Numbered from the stretch's first letter, positions 9,481 to 18,004 are shown. The stretch: 64,000 nucleotides of DNA from CAVVUC01 sp963751395 (GCA_963751395.1 CAVVUC010000001.1:930001-994000), one strand, 5' to 3'. The notes: generated by a model from the sequence alone, not told the origin. Program-made: numbers and translations.

Positions 9481-10446
9481 ATGAAACGCCTTCTTCCGAT
9501 CCTCGCCCTGGTTGCTGCAGCGTTCGCTGTTTTTTCGCTGCTTCGCAACCAACCGCATCTCGAAAAAACCGATCCGCCAACATCTCCTCCGGTGGCCGAT
9601 TTTCCTAAAACCGTTGCTGGAGTGGGTTTGGTCGAGGCGAACTCCGAGAACATCGCGATCGGGACGCCGCTGGCCGGCGTCGTCGAGAAGATCTTCGTGA
9701 AAGTGGGGCAAACGCTGAAAACAGGTGACCCATTGTTTCAACTGGACTTGCGTCACTTTGAAGCCGACCTCGCTGTCCGACAGGCCGCTCTGGTCGCTGC
9801 GAATGCGCGGGTGATCAATGCACGGACAACGCTCGATGACAGCACAGATCAAATGCAGCGCTATGAGCGTCTTGCGGCCGGGAATGCGGCCAGCAAGGAT
9901 GAACTGATGCGCCGCGAATTTGCTGTGAAGTTCGCTGAGGCGAAGCTCGGTGAGGCTGAAGCCGAGGTTGTCACGGCTGAGGCGCAGGTTCATTCAGCTC
10001 AAGTCGATATTGAGCGCAGCACTGTGCGGGCGCCTGTGGACGGAACAGTGCTTCAGCTAAACATTCGCCCCGGCCAGTTCGCTGCCGTGGGTCAGACGAC
10101 TGAGCCGCTCGTGATCTTTGGTTCTCTGCATCCGCTTCATTTGCGAGTAGATGTGGATGAACACGACGCCTGGCGAGTGAGGCCCGAGGCACCGGCTGTG
10201 GCGCATGTTCGGGGAAACCCAGAGCTTAAAGTTCCTCTCAAGTTTGTTCGATTCGAGCCGCTGGTGGTTCCGAAGCGGTCCCTCACAGGAGATAGCACCG
10301 AGCGCGTGGACACCCGCGTCCTTCAGGTCATCTACCTTGTGGAGGACTCTAAAGTGTCGCTCTTTGTCGGGCAGCAAATGGATGTCTTCATTCGACAAGA
10401 AGGGGCTGAAAACTCCAAGATTCTCAATTCGGCGAAATCTCGATAG
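9481..10446 (+). CDS. HlyD/DevB-type membrane-fusion (periplasmic adaptor) protein
   Basis: The 321-residue protein begins with a membrane anchor (LLPILALVAAAFAVFSLL). It then has a lipoyl-like beta region (GTPLAGVVEKIFVKVGQTLKTGDPLFQLD), a coiled-coil hairpin rich in Ala, Glu and Arg (about 95-180), and the second lipoyl half (STVRAPVDGTVLQ). It links the inner-membrane ABC pump to an outer-membrane channel. It starts 12 bases after the ATPase gene, so the three exporter genes form one operon. No TolC-like gene is present in the window; the barrel protein at 4.6 kb is not of that type. Confidence 0.87.
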   Translation: MKRLLPILALVAAAFAVFSLLRNQPHLEKTDPPTSPPVADFPKTVAGVGLVEANSENIAIGTPLAGVVEKIFVKVGQTLKTGDPLFQLDLRHFEADLAVRQAALVAANARVINARTTLDDSTDQMQRYERLAAGNAASKDELMRREFAVKFAEAKLGEAEAEVVTAEAQVHSAQVDIERSTVRAPVDGTVLQLNIRPGQFAAVGQTTEPLVIFGSLHPLHLRVDVDEHDAWRVRPEAPAVAHVRGNPELKVPLKFVRFEPLVVPKRSLTGDSTERVDTRVLQVIYLVEDSKVSLFVGQQMDVFIRQEGAENSKILNSAKSR

Positions 10447-10555
10447 TGCGAAAAGCGGGTGACCGTCGGCGGGGCTCGAGTCGAATTTTTCAAAATGCTG
10501 GAGGTGCTTCGGGAAACAGAGGCTTCTTAAGACGATCTGGGGGAGGTTCAACCGG

Positions 10556-10586
10556 TTAACCCGAAAAATCCGAGGCACAGTATAAG
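10556..10586 (+). promoter_or_regulatory. Possible promoter before the first FeeM-like gene
   Basis: TTAACC at 10556-10561 and TATAAG at 10581-10586 are 19 bases apart. The -35 sits in the palindrome GGTTAACC. If real, the transcript would start downstream of the ATG at 10591, which supports the start at 10639. This is only a consensus match. Confidence 0.25.
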
Positions 10587-10638
10587 CTCTATGGTGGATA
10601 TAGAAAAGCTCTCGATCAGTACAGGGGAACAAAATGCC

Positions 10639-11751
10639 ATGAATGGAAACAATGCTCCAATTGCCGCAGCACACTCGGTTAATATCACTGCGGGGAAACC
10701 TCTGGCAGAAACTGAACAGGAGCGAAACGGCACCTCTCCTGTCCCTCATCCAGAATCGCCATCGCAATTGGAGGAGAAGCGTGTTCCAAGGGGTTCTACA
10801 CCCAAGGCGGATCGCAGCCGTCGGAAATTGGCGATGCTGAAACGATGCGGGTTGTTCGGTCAGGATCTTCAGGGTGCTTCTATCGTAAGGGCTTGCAGCT
10901 TGGACGACCTGAGGGGAGCTTACCAATTGGTTCATGATTCCTTTGCGGAGAACCACTTCATCGAGCCAGAGCCATCGCGGATTCGCCTTAGAATCTACGA
11001 GACAGAACCGGATACCGCTACTTTCGTGGCCAAGGCGAATGGCAGCGTTGTTGGCGTGCTTAGCATTGTGGGAGACTCAAGGGAGTTCGGACTGCCTTCT
11101 GACGCAGCCTTTGGGTACGAACTAAACACTCTCCGTGCAAAAGGTGCGCGACTGTGCGAAGTGACCAATCAAGCAGTTGCAACAGAGTACCGCAAGTCCG
11201 GCGTGGCTACAGAGTTGATGCGTTGCGCGATGGCTCATACAATGAAATCTGGTTATGACGAGGCCGTCGCTTCCGTCAGCCCCAGCCACGGAGGTTTTTA
11301 CCAGCTATTGAATTTTCGCGAGATTGGATCGCAACGAAGCTATTCAAAAGCAATCAATGATCCTGTCGTGGCCCTCAGCATGGATGTTAGTCAATATCGC
11401 GTTGATCCAGCAGGCTTGGACGAAGCAGAACTGTTCATCCGTCACTTTCTCGTTGAGGGAAACCATTTCCAGCAGAATGTCGTGACTTGGGATTTGGAAG
11501 CGAAGAGGAGATTTCTGGATAGGGAACTGCTTCAACGACTCTTCATAAGCGAGACGGGCTACATCACGCTTTGCTCGAAGACTGAACTGCGAGCGATGAA
11601 GCAAGTGTGGGGGGAGCGATTGTTTGCCAGCGTGACGGGTGAATCGTTATTCATCTCCGCTCGCAAGTGGATCGGTGCCATTTTGTGCGTTCTTCATGTG
11701 CATGACGATCATGCTTGGCTGCCGGTTCCTTTTCGCTCATCGCATCATTAA
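10639..11751 (+). CDS. FeeM-like N-acyltransferase (GNAT fold), copy 1
   Basis: After about 60 variable residues the protein has a GNAT-like core: IVRACSLDDLRGAYQLVHDSF, then ATFVAKANGSVVGVLSIVGD, then CEVTNQAVATEYRKSGVATELMR, which carries the acyl-donor binding segment. This pattern resembles the N-acyl amino acid synthase (FeeM) group, which joins acyl chains from acyl-carrier protein to an amino acid. ATG 10639 has an AGGGGA ribosome site; ATG 10591 is a longer alternative. It shares most of its length with the gene at 12.3 kb. It lies downstream of the exporter, whose cargo could be its product. The amino acid acceptor is unknown. Confidence 0.68.
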   Translation: MNGNNAPIAAAHSVNITAGKPLAETEQERNGTSPVPHPESPSQLEEKRVPRGSTPKADRSRRKLAMLKRCGLFGQDLQGASIVRACSLDDLRGAYQLVHDSFAENHFIEPEPSRIRLRIYETEPDTATFVAKANGSVVGVLSIVGDSREFGLPSDAAFGYELNTLRAKGARLCEVTNQAVATEYRKSGVATELMRCAMAHTMKSGYDEAVASVSPSHGGFYQLLNFREIGSQRSYSKAINDPVVALSMDVSQYRVDPAGLDEAELFIRHFLVEGNHFQQNVVTWDLEAKRRFLDRELLQRLFISETGYITLCSKTELRAMKQVWGERLFASVTGESLFISARKWIGAILCVLHVHDDHAWLPVPFRSSHH

Positions 11752-12323
11752 AGTTCGCGTTCAGAGGACGCATGACAATGCGTGCTCGGCATGGCGTAAG
11801 TGCTTTGTTATTAAAGACTAACAACAGGGTGCTATCGCGGCTGTTCCAACTTAAATTCCTGAAAAAAACTGCTTGCATCCCTTCAGCCAGAAGCTAGTTT
11901 AGCGCATTGCTTCAACTCGCGACCTCGATTGTTTGTTGTGAGGTTAAAAATGGTTCGTGCAGTTAAGCAGGTCGCATTTAGCGGAGAGATTTATACTATG
12001 TTCGCCCCCGTGCGTACAATCGTAAAATGGTTTGCTCTGCCCAATCGACAACATTGGACAGAGCTCGCAGGGTCGTATCCCGTGCAAAGAGAGGTTTTTG
12101 AGATGGCGGCGGCGCAAGAAAATCAGCGATTGGCCGGTGAATCGAATACGATTTTTCCCATTGAACCGGCGCTATGAACTTCACTCACACGACATCCCTC
12201 CACATGTTGCTCACCTCGATCGCAGCCAAGTGCCGGAAGTTCTCAATGTTCTCACTCAGCCAAGGCCTGAGTTTTTCACCAAGGTCTTGGGTTTCGGCTA
12301 ATTCAGTAAATATTTCGGCGAGT
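11752..12323 (+). other. Region between the two FeeM-like genes
   Basis: This stretch of about 570 bases has no recognisable family. It holds one credible small reading frame (11929-12177, listed separately) and several AT-rich blocks that could contain a promoter for the second acyltransferase. No strong hairpin terminator was seen after the first gene. Confidence 0.35.
11929..12177 (+). CDS. Small hypothetical protein
   Basis: An 82-residue frame (75 if ATG 11950 is used) lies between the two acyltransferase genes. Its sequence has a balanced composition (EIYTMFAPVRTIVKWFAL, then HWTELAGSYPVQREVFEMAAAQEN) and its stop overlaps an ATG at 12174 in the form ATGA. No family is recognised. It may be a chance frame; the overlap and composition are the only support. 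Confidence 0.35.
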   Translation: MFVVRLKMVRAVKQVAFSGEIYTMFAPVRTIVKWFALPNRQHWTELAGSYPVQREVFEMAAAQENQRLAGESNTIFPIEPAL

Positions 12324-13565
12324 ATGACGAAGGCGTCGCATGGCGTAGAAGATTCGCAGTTCGTTGGAAATCATTCATTTGCAGTTCAGGGCCATCTTTA
12401 TGAGCAAATCAAGAGCACAACACCTCATGAGGCAGATTTGCACGCAAAATCTGATTCCAGATTGACACCTATGCATGAGGCTCATTTGGCAAGTCAGCGG
12501 AACAAACGCAAATTGGCTCTTCTAAAACGTGCTGGGCTTTTCAGTGGAAACACCGAGGGAGCTGTTATTGAAAGGGCGTGTTCGGTGGAGGACTTGCGCA
12601 AGGCTTACAGATTGGTGCATGATGTATTTCTTGGAACTGGATACATTAGTCCTGAGCCAGCAGGGCTTAGGCTGAGGATCTTTGAGACGACATCAGAAAT
12701 GGCTACATTCGTCGCAAAGGTTGACGGCCGAGTGGTTGGTGTGTTGAGCATGATTGGTGATACCCAAGATTTTGGCTTGCCTTGTGATTCTGCATTCAAA
12801 GTGGAATTGGATGCTTTGCGGGCCTCTGGGGCAAAATTGTGTGAGTTAACGAATCAGGCTGTGGAGGAGGAATATCGCAAATCCGCAGTTCCGACGGAAT
12901 TGATGAGATGTGCCATGGCGCACTCTCTCGATGCGGGGTATGACGAAAATATTGCTACCGTCAGCCCAAGCCATAACGGATTTTACGAGCTCTTGGGCTT
13001 TCGGCAGATTGGTTCTGAACGCAGCTATTCGGACAAACTCCACGATCCGGTTGTTGCTTTAAGCATGGAAGTGAATCAATATCGCAACCCAGCGCCGGAG
13101 CTGAACGAAGCCGAGAAATTCATGCATCGTTTTCTCGTTGAGGAGAACCGGTATCGATCTCATGTCGCCGAATGGACAAGGCAGGCAAAGCGCTTTTTTC
13201 TCAACCCCGATCTTCTCCAGCAGCTTTTCGTTACCGAGAGGAACTTTCTGGCGGAGTGTTCGCCAGAAGAATTGCAGGTTTTGCATCGTCGATGGGGGAC
13301 CGAATTGTTTGCGGCCGTCACCGGTGATTTGTTCCTGCCTAATCTTGCGGTGCCCAAGCGAAAAGATTCCATTCCCGCTGCACCTCCCGTATCCATGGCG
13401 TGCTTGCCCAACAATATTTCGCTCGAACATTCCCTAGAAAATCTCGCGGGACCAAGCAGCTCTGGGTTGGCTGATAAGCCGGAACATCCACGATGGAAGA
13501 ACATATCCAAGCCCCGTACCTTCTTCCGGAAAAGGTGGGGCAGAAACCGCAAGATCGGTATCTAA
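12324..13565 (+). CDS. FeeM-like N-acyltransferase (GNAT fold), copy 2
   Basis: This paralogue of the 10.6-kb gene keeps the same blocks: KRKLALLKRAGLF, ERACSVEDLRKAYRLVHDVF, ATFVAKVDGRVVGVLSMIGD, CELTNQAVEEEYRKSAVPTE and SPSHNGFYELLGFRQIGS. The start at 12324 gives a leader of similar length to copy 1; an in-frame ATG at 12174 would add 50 Ser-rich residues. The C-terminal 100 residues differ, being Pro-rich and then very basic (RTFFRKRWGRNRKIGI), which may bind membrane or carrier protein. Two copies suggest different acyl chains or acceptors. Family membership is inferred from blocks remembered for N-acyl amino acid synthases. Confidence 0.68.
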   Translation: MTKASHGVEDSQFVGNHSFAVQGHLYEQIKSTTPHEADLHAKSDSRLTPMHEAHLASQRNKRKLALLKRAGLFSGNTEGAVIERACSVEDLRKAYRLVHDVFLGTGYISPEPAGLRLRIFETTSEMATFVAKVDGRVVGVLSMIGDTQDFGLPCDSAFKVELDALRASGAKLCELTNQAVEEEYRKSAVPTELMRCAMAHSLDAGYDENIATVSPSHNGFYELLGFRQIGSERSYSDKLHDPVVALSMEVNQYRNPAPELNEAEKFMHRFLVEENRYRSHVAEWTRQAKRFFLNPDLLQQLFVTERNFLAECSPEELQVLHRRWGTELFAAVTGDLFLPNLAVPKRKDSIPAAPPVSMACLPNNISLEHSLENLAGPSSSGLADKPEHPRWKNISKPRTFFRKRWGRNRKIGI

Positions 13566-13644
13566 GTCAGTTGCGAGGATCTTAAGGCACCATCGGATTA
13601 CGTGGCGTTGATTTTGCCTGCCTGCTAAACCATTCGTTTGCCTC

Positions 13645-13652
13645 CGAAGAGT
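13645..13652 (+). repeat. 8-bp target-site duplication, left
   Basis: CGAAGAGT directly precedes the IS66 left end. The same eight bases follow the distal end of the composite unit at 16581-16588. Eight bases is the usual duplication length for the IS66 family. Confidence 0.85.
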
Positions 13653-13712
13653 GTAAGCGTCCGCCGTGGCTCCACTGGACGATGAGGTGGGAGATTGCGG
13701 AGGCTGTGGGTT

Positions 13713-14153
13713 ATGCAATCTACCACAGCGGCATTGGAGACTTCAGAGATTTTGAGACGCGACAAACGGGGACGCGTGTGGCTGAAGCCGAAGCGGCGCG
13801 AGGCACTGCTGGATGAGTTTGAGAAGAGTGGCATGAGCGGGGCGCAGTTTGCGCGGTTGACGGGGGTGAAGTATTCGAGTTTTCAAAACTGGGTGCAGCG
13901 TCGTCGCAGGACGCGTGGCGGACGTCAAGATGGCACGGTGATGGCGCAGCCCGGTGCGGTGCGTTTGTTTGAAGCGGTGGTCGAAGGAGGCGATCCCGGT
14001 GAAGCGCCGCCCGTGCTGCGGGCAACTGGTGTGGGCGGGCTGTGGATCGAACTGCCCGGCGGGAGCCGGATGTGCGTGCAGACGCCGGTGCAGATGCGCC
14101 TTGCGGCGGAAGTGGTGGTCATGGTTGCACAAAGTTCCCGCGCCCGATGCTGA
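13713..14153 (+). CDS. tnpA: IS66 accessory protein TnpA
   Basis: The ATG at 13713 (MQSTTAALE) gives 146 residues. The helix-turn-helix region LDEFEKSGMSGAQFARLTGVKYSSFQNWVQ is characteristic of IS66 orfA, followed by a variable middle and a conserved C-terminal segment (LWIELPGGSRMCVQTPVQM). It helps the transposase; its exact role is not settled. The stop overlaps tnpB in the form ATGCTGA, suggesting coupled translation. The first part is duplicated in inverted orientation at 16251-16580. Confidence 0.88.
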   Translation: MQSTTAALETSEILRRDKRGRVWLKPKRREALLDEFEKSGMSGAQFARLTGVKYSSFQNWVQRRRRTRGGRQDGTVMAQPGAVRLFEAVVEGGDPGEAPPVLRATGVGGLWIELPGGSRMCVQTPVQMRLAAEVVVMVAQSSRARC

Positions 14154-14500
14154 GCTTTACCGGAGGGTTAAAGGTGTTTGTGGCGCTGGAGCCGGTGGAC
14201 TTGCGCAAGAGCTTCAGCGGGCTGGAAGGTCTGGTGAGCGAGCGTCTGGGCGAAGACCTTCGCCAGGGGGCGCTCTTTGTCTTTACCAACCGCCGTCACA
14301 GTCGGCTGAAGATCCTTTACTTTGATGGCACTGGGCTATGGCTGCTAATCAAGCGGCTGGAGAAGGGAACCTTCTCATGGCCGAGGGTGTCCGATCCCGG
14401 GACGGTGAAGCTGAAGCTTGCGCCCGGGGCGCTGGCGATGCTGACCGATGGCATTGATTTGCGCGGGGCGAAGCTAAGGCCTTGGTATGAGCGGGAGTAA
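14147..14500 (+). CDS. tnpB: IS66 accessory protein TnpB
   Basis: The 117-residue product begins MLSFTGGLKVFVALEPVDLR and contains DLRKSFSGLEGLV, LFVFTNRRHSRLKILYFDGTGLWLLIKRLEKG and RGAKLRPWYERE, the IS66 orf2 (TnpB, YhgA-like) signature. The start ATG overlaps the end of tnpA, so an upstream in-frame extension inside tnpA is rejected. It is required with TnpC for transposition in studied IS66 members. Confidence 0.92.
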   Translation: MLSFTGGLKVFVALEPVDLRKSFSGLEGLVSERLGEDLRQGALFVFTNRRHSRLKILYFDGTGLWLLIKRLEKGTFSWPRVSDPGTVKLKLAPGALAMLTDGIDLRGAKLRPWYERE

Positions 14501-14613
14501 GTTCTGAAGCATCCCGGGATGCTTGAGGTGACAGATCGTTAAGTAAGTAACTAAACACATAAGATAACTCTTGGCCAGGTGACAAAGAGTTGCTATTCCT
14601 GTGCCCAACCTTG

Positions 14614-16161
14614 ATGAGCCCGCGCGAAGAAGAGTTAACCAAAGAGCTTCAAGAAAGAGACGAGCAACTCCGGCGGAGTAATGAGCAGCTTGCGCTCGCC
14701 AATGCAAGGATTGCATTGCTGGAACAAAAGATCGACCTGCTTGTGCGCAGGGTCTTTGGCTCGCAGAGTGAGAAGCTCGATCCCGCGCAACTTCTGCTGC
14801 TCTTGCAAGGCATGGACGAGCCGGGAAAATCTCCCGAGCCTGTGGCCGAGGAGGCTCCACGGCGCTCGACGGGCCAATCGCCTCCGCGTGAACGCGGTCC
14901 ACGGCTGCCGGAGCATCTGCCGGTGATTGAAGAAGTCATCGTCCCTGAGCCGGTCAAGCTGGCTCCGCAGGACTGGCGGCGCATCGGTGAAGAAGTCAGC
15001 GAGCGGCTCGACTACGAACCGGCGCGCTTCCTTTGCCGTCGCACGGTGCGCCCGAAGTATGTGCAGCGTGGTTTGTTGGACGCCGTGCCAGTCATGGCAC
15101 CGTTGCCGGACTCGCTCCTGGAACGCAGCATCGCAGCTCCCGGATTACTCGCGCAAATCGTCGTGAGCAAGTATTGCGACCATCTTCCACTCTACCGGCA
15201 GGAGTCGATCTACTGGTCGCGCCATCAAGTCTGGCTGCCGCGGCAAACGATGGCCGAATGGGTCGGCCTGGCCGCGGAGTGGTTGCAGCCCATTTACCAA
15301 CAAATCCGGCAGGAGGTTGTTAGCAGCGGCTACTTGCAAGTGGATGAAACACCCATCCGCTATCTTGCGCCGGGCAATGGCCGGACGAAGCTGGGTTATC
15401 TCTGGACCTATGGCGCGCCGCGGGGCGATGTCATCTTCCACTGGGAGACAAGCCGTGCGGCGGCATGCCTGGATAACATCATCCCCGCAGACTTCAGCGG
15501 CACCATCCAGTGCGATGGCTATGAGGCCTACGACTGCTTTGCCAGACGCCGCGGTGAAAAGATCCTGCTCGCAGGCTGCGCGGCCCATGTGAGGCGCAAA
15601 TTTTACGACGCCCAGGAGCAGGCACCGAAGGTTGCGGGCTGGTTCTTAAGACACTTTCAAAACCTATACGCCCTCGAAGCCAAACTCAGGAAGGCGCGGG
15701 CCGGACCAAGGCTGCGGCAAGCCGAACGCGCGAGTCTCAGCCGGCCTGTGCTGATGCGGCTGCACCGTGCCCTGGTGCGGTTGAAAACCCGGCACCGCTA
15801 CCTGCCCCGCAGCCTCATGGGCAAAGCCATCGACTACGCGCTCAATCAATGGCCCTCGCTGCTCGTCTTCCTCGAAGATGGCCGTCTGGAGATCGACAAC
15901 AACCGCATCGAAAACGCCATCCGGCCCACGGCCGTGGGAAAGAAGAACTGGCTGTTCATCGGGGAAGCCAAGGCCGGCGGTCGCAGCGCCATCCTCTACA
16001 CCGTCATCGAGAGCTGCCGGCGTCGGAATATCGACCCGTTCGCCTATCTCCGGGACGTGTTCACGCGCCTGCCCTCGATGACCAACTGGCAGGTCAAAGA
16101 CCTCACGCCGGAGGCTTGGGCAAAGGCGCAGAAGCGCGCCGATCGACGCGCCGCAGCGTAA
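14614..16161 (+). CDS. tnpC: IS66 transposase TnpC
   Basis: The ATG at 14614 (MSPREEELTKEL) gives 515 residues, full length for IS66. In order: an N-terminal coiled coil with a leucine-zipper pattern, a basic linker, then a DDE catalytic domain. Visible motifs are QVDETPIRYL with the first Asp, IQCDGYEAYDCF with the second, and DNNRIENAIRPTAVGKKNWLFIG with the Glu near the end. No frameshift is seen, so the element may still be active. Confidence 0.93.
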   Translation: MSPREEELTKELQERDEQLRRSNEQLALANARIALLEQKIDLLVRRVFGSQSEKLDPAQLLLLLQGMDEPGKSPEPVAEEAPRRSTGQSPPRERGPRLPEHLPVIEEVIVPEPVKLAPQDWRRIGEEVSERLDYEPARFLCRRTVRPKYVQRGLLDAVPVMAPLPDSLLERSIAAPGLLAQIVVSKYCDHLPLYRQESIYWSRHQVWLPRQTMAEWVGLAAEWLQPIYQQIRQEVVSSGYLQVDETPIRYLAPGNGRTKLGYLWTYGAPRGDVIFHWETSRAAACLDNIIPADFSGTIQCDGYEAYDCFARRRGEKILLAGCAAHVRRKFYDAQEQAPKVAGWFLRHFQNLYALEAKLRKARAGPRLRQAERASLSRPVLMRLHRALVRLKTRHRYLPRSLMGKAIDYALNQWPSLLVFLEDGRLEIDNNRIENAIRPTAVGKKNWLFIGEAKAGGRSAILYTVIESCRRRNIDPFAYLRDVFTRLPSMTNWQVKDLTPEAWAKAQKRADRRAAA

Positions 16162-16250
16162 GCGTCGTAGCCCATCGGGCTATCACGCCTATGCTTCCGG
16201 ATCAGACCTTGCGAAGCATCGTGTCAAGGGGAACCCCGGCAGACGCTTAC

Positions 16251-16580
16251 CCTCCTTCGACCACCGCTTCAAACAAACGCACCGCACCGGGCTGCGCCAT
16301 CACCGTGCCATCTTGACGTCCGCCACGCGTCCTGCGGCACCCAGTTTTGAAAACTCGAATACTTCACCCCCGTCAACCGCGCAAACTGCGCCCCGCTCAT
16401 GCCACTCTTCTCAAACTCATCCAGCAGTGCCTCGCGCCGCTTCGGCTTCAGCCACACGCGTCCCCGTTTGTCGCGTCTCAAAATCTCTGAAGTCTCCAAT
16501 GCCGCTGTGGTAGATTGCATAACCCACAGCCTCCGCAATCTCCCACCTCATCGTCCAGTGGAGCCACGGCGGACGCTTAC
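16251..16580 (-). repeat. Inverted duplicate of the IS66 left end with truncated tnpA
   Basis: These 330 bases are the reverse complement of 13653-13990 (338 bases) apart from an 8-base deletion (AGCGTCGT missing in the tnpA coding part). They begin exactly at the IS right end and finish with a perfect IS66 left terminus, GTAAGCGTC on the minus strand. The copy contains the start of tnpA, frameshifted by the deletion. The composite therefore ends in two left ends. Confidence 0.9.
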
Positions 16581-16588
16581 CGAAGAGT
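16581..16588 (+). repeat. 8-bp target-site duplication, right
   Basis: CGAAGAGT here matches 13645-13652. It lies outside the inverted left-end copy, so the whole 13653-16580 unit behaves as one insertion. Confidence 0.85.
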
Positions 16589-16685
16589 GGCTGCCATCGT
16601 CCTTCAAAGGGACAGGCAGGACGCATGCGGTCGTTTTCCGAGCCTTGCAATTTCGGCGATCTGGCAACATTGTCCTCTACGAACC

Positions 16686-17075
16686 ATGCATTTGACGTTG
16701 CTGAAATCGAAAATCCACCGCGCCACCGTGACCGGTGCGAGCCTTCATTATGAAGGCAGCATGACCATCTCCGCCGATCTCGCGGAGCAGGTCGGGCTGC
16801 ATCAGTATGAGAAAATCCTCATCGGCAACATGGGCAACGGCGAGCGATTCGAGACCTACGTGATCTACGGCGAGCGTGGCACCGGTGCCGTGCAACTCAA
16901 CGGCGCGACCGCCTATCTCGGCAAGATAGGCGACCGGCTGACGATCATGAACTTCGGTTCCTACACGCCCGAAGAGGCGGCGCTTCACAAGCCTCGAGTC
17001 ATTGTTCTCAACGAGCAAAATGAAATCGTGCGTTCCGAGGCTGCTGCGCTGCCGGGGCAGAAAGTGGTCGTTTAA
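16686..17075 (+). CDS. panD: Aspartate 1-decarboxylase
   Basis: PanD makes beta-alanine for pantothenate and CoA synthesis. The 129-residue product has the proenzyme cleavage site Y-E-G24-S25, where self-processing forms the pyruvoyl group, K9 and H11 in LKSKIHRATVT, and the conserved GERGTGAVQLNGAAA-like loop (here NGATAYLGKIGD). Length is normal. The ATG at 16686 starts the usual MHLTLLKSKI; a longer frame extends into the IS and is rejected. The IS insertion lies about 100 bases upstream and could have altered its promoter. Confidence 0.96.
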   Translation: MHLTLLKSKIHRATVTGASLHYEGSMTISADLAEQVGLHQYEKILIGNMGNGERFETYVIYGERGTGAVQLNGATAYLGKIGDRLTIMNFGSYTPEEAALHKPRVIVLNEQNEIVRSEAAALPGQKVVV

Positions 17076-17083
17076 TCAACCCA

Positions 17084-17560
17084 GTGACGACAAAAGACAT
17101 TCTCCTTCACCCCTTCACGCTTGGGCTTGCGCTCGGGTTGATTTTTGCGGCGCTCGCGTTCTACAGAGTTTTGCGGCTTAAAGGCGAGATGAAGCGCTAC
17201 AAGCGCCACCTTAGCGACAAGCTGGAGATCGAGGCGGACTCGATGAAGAAAATCCGTGACCAGCAGGAGGTTCTTCGGAAGGAAAACGAAAACCTCCGCG
17301 TGAAGATCGCCGCGATGAACGAATTGCCCGATCGCAAAATGCAGCGCGACCTGGAGATCTTTGCACGCGCCGAAAAGCGGATGCTCGTTTCCGTGCCGGG
17401 TTTCGCGCCTGTGTGGGACAGCGCGAAGAACACGGCGCTGGCGGAACTGGAGGATGAGGAAAGCGGCCGGAGCATTCCCAAGAGGGTCTTTGCAAAATTT
17501 TTTGGAACCGCCCGTCGCGAGGAAAACGCCGCCGCATTGCCGGAAGTGGTATCTCCCTGA
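17084..17560 (+). CDS. Hypothetical membrane-anchored coiled-coil protein
   Basis: A GTG start eight bases after panD opens a 158-residue frame. It has one N-terminal helix (FTLGLALGLIFAALAFYRVL), a charged coiled coil (about 35-90, rich in K, E and L) and a weakly structured C-terminal tail. No family is recognised. The single anchor with a cytoplasmic coiled coil suggests a scaffold role. Tight spacing to panD suggests cotranscription. Confidence 0.6.
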   Translation: MTTKDILLHPFTLGLALGLIFAALAFYRVLRLKGEMKRYKRHLSDKLEIEADSMKKIRDQQEVLRKENENLRVKIAAMNELPDRKMQRDLEIFARAEKRMLVSVPGFAPVWDSAKNTALAELEDEESGRSIPKRVFAKFFGTARREENAAALPEVVSP

Positions 17561-17569
17561 TCCCGCCAA

Positions 17570-18004
17570 TCAACCTGCTCCGAGTTCATTGAGAAGCGCC
17601 AGCACCTGCGCTTCGATGACCGGCATGGCTTCATGCGAAGGCGTGTGCGGCATGTCGGCGACATCCCAAAACGTGATAAGATCGATCCACGCCGGGAATT
17701 GCACAGACACCATCGGACGGTGCTCGAGGTCCTGCAGCGCGATGATGCGCTGAGCACGCTTGAGATCCGACTCGGCAAGCTGGACGCGCGTCATGCCTGT
17801 GTGGCGCAGATCGATCCGGCGCGCCTGCAGACCGCCAAGCGTGTGTTCCGAAAGATCGCCCGAAGGCACCAGATGAATGGCCAGTCCGCGAGAAAATGCG
17901 CGCCAGTCGAGGCTGTCAAGCTCGGCGTGGTGATTGAACACGGCCTCGGCAAAACGGCTGCGGTAGTAGTTTCCTGTGCAGATGAAGAGGACTTCTTGTG
18001 GCAT
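17570..18004 (-). CDS. Low-molecular-weight protein tyrosine phosphatase / arsenate-reductase-fold protein
   Basis: The ATG at 18004 (MPQEVLFICTGNYYRS) places the P-loop C9-TGNYY-R15-S at the N-terminus, as in low-molecular-weight PTPases. A longer frame from 18106 would overlap the divergent FAH-family gene and is disfavoured. The product is about 144 residues, normal length. The usual DP general-acid motif near the C-terminus is not obvious; FWDVADMP may serve. Substrate unknown. It converges with the gene at 17084. Confidence 0.78.
   Translation of the reverse strand: MPQEVLFICTGNYYRSRFAEAVFNHHAELDSLDWRAFSRGLAIHLVPSGDLSEHTLGGLQARRIDLRHTGMTRVQLAESDLKRAQRIIALQDLEHRPMVSVQFPAWIDLITFWDVADMPHTPSHEAMPVIEAQVLALLNELGAG

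Larger units (their letters stand above)
13653..16250 (+). mobile_element. IS66-family insertion sequence, complete (tnpA, tnpB, tnpC)
   Basis: The element is 2598 bp, typical for IS66. Left and right ends form imperfect inverted repeats: both read GTAAGCGTC inwards, then C or T, then GCCG, with 18 of the first 21 bases agreeing. It carries the three usual genes in order on the plus strand. Unusually, the right end is not followed by the target duplication but by an inverted copy of the element's own left 338 bp, and the duplication appears only beyond that copy. It sits between the FeeM-like genes and panD, at the point where base composition changes. Confidence 0.9.
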
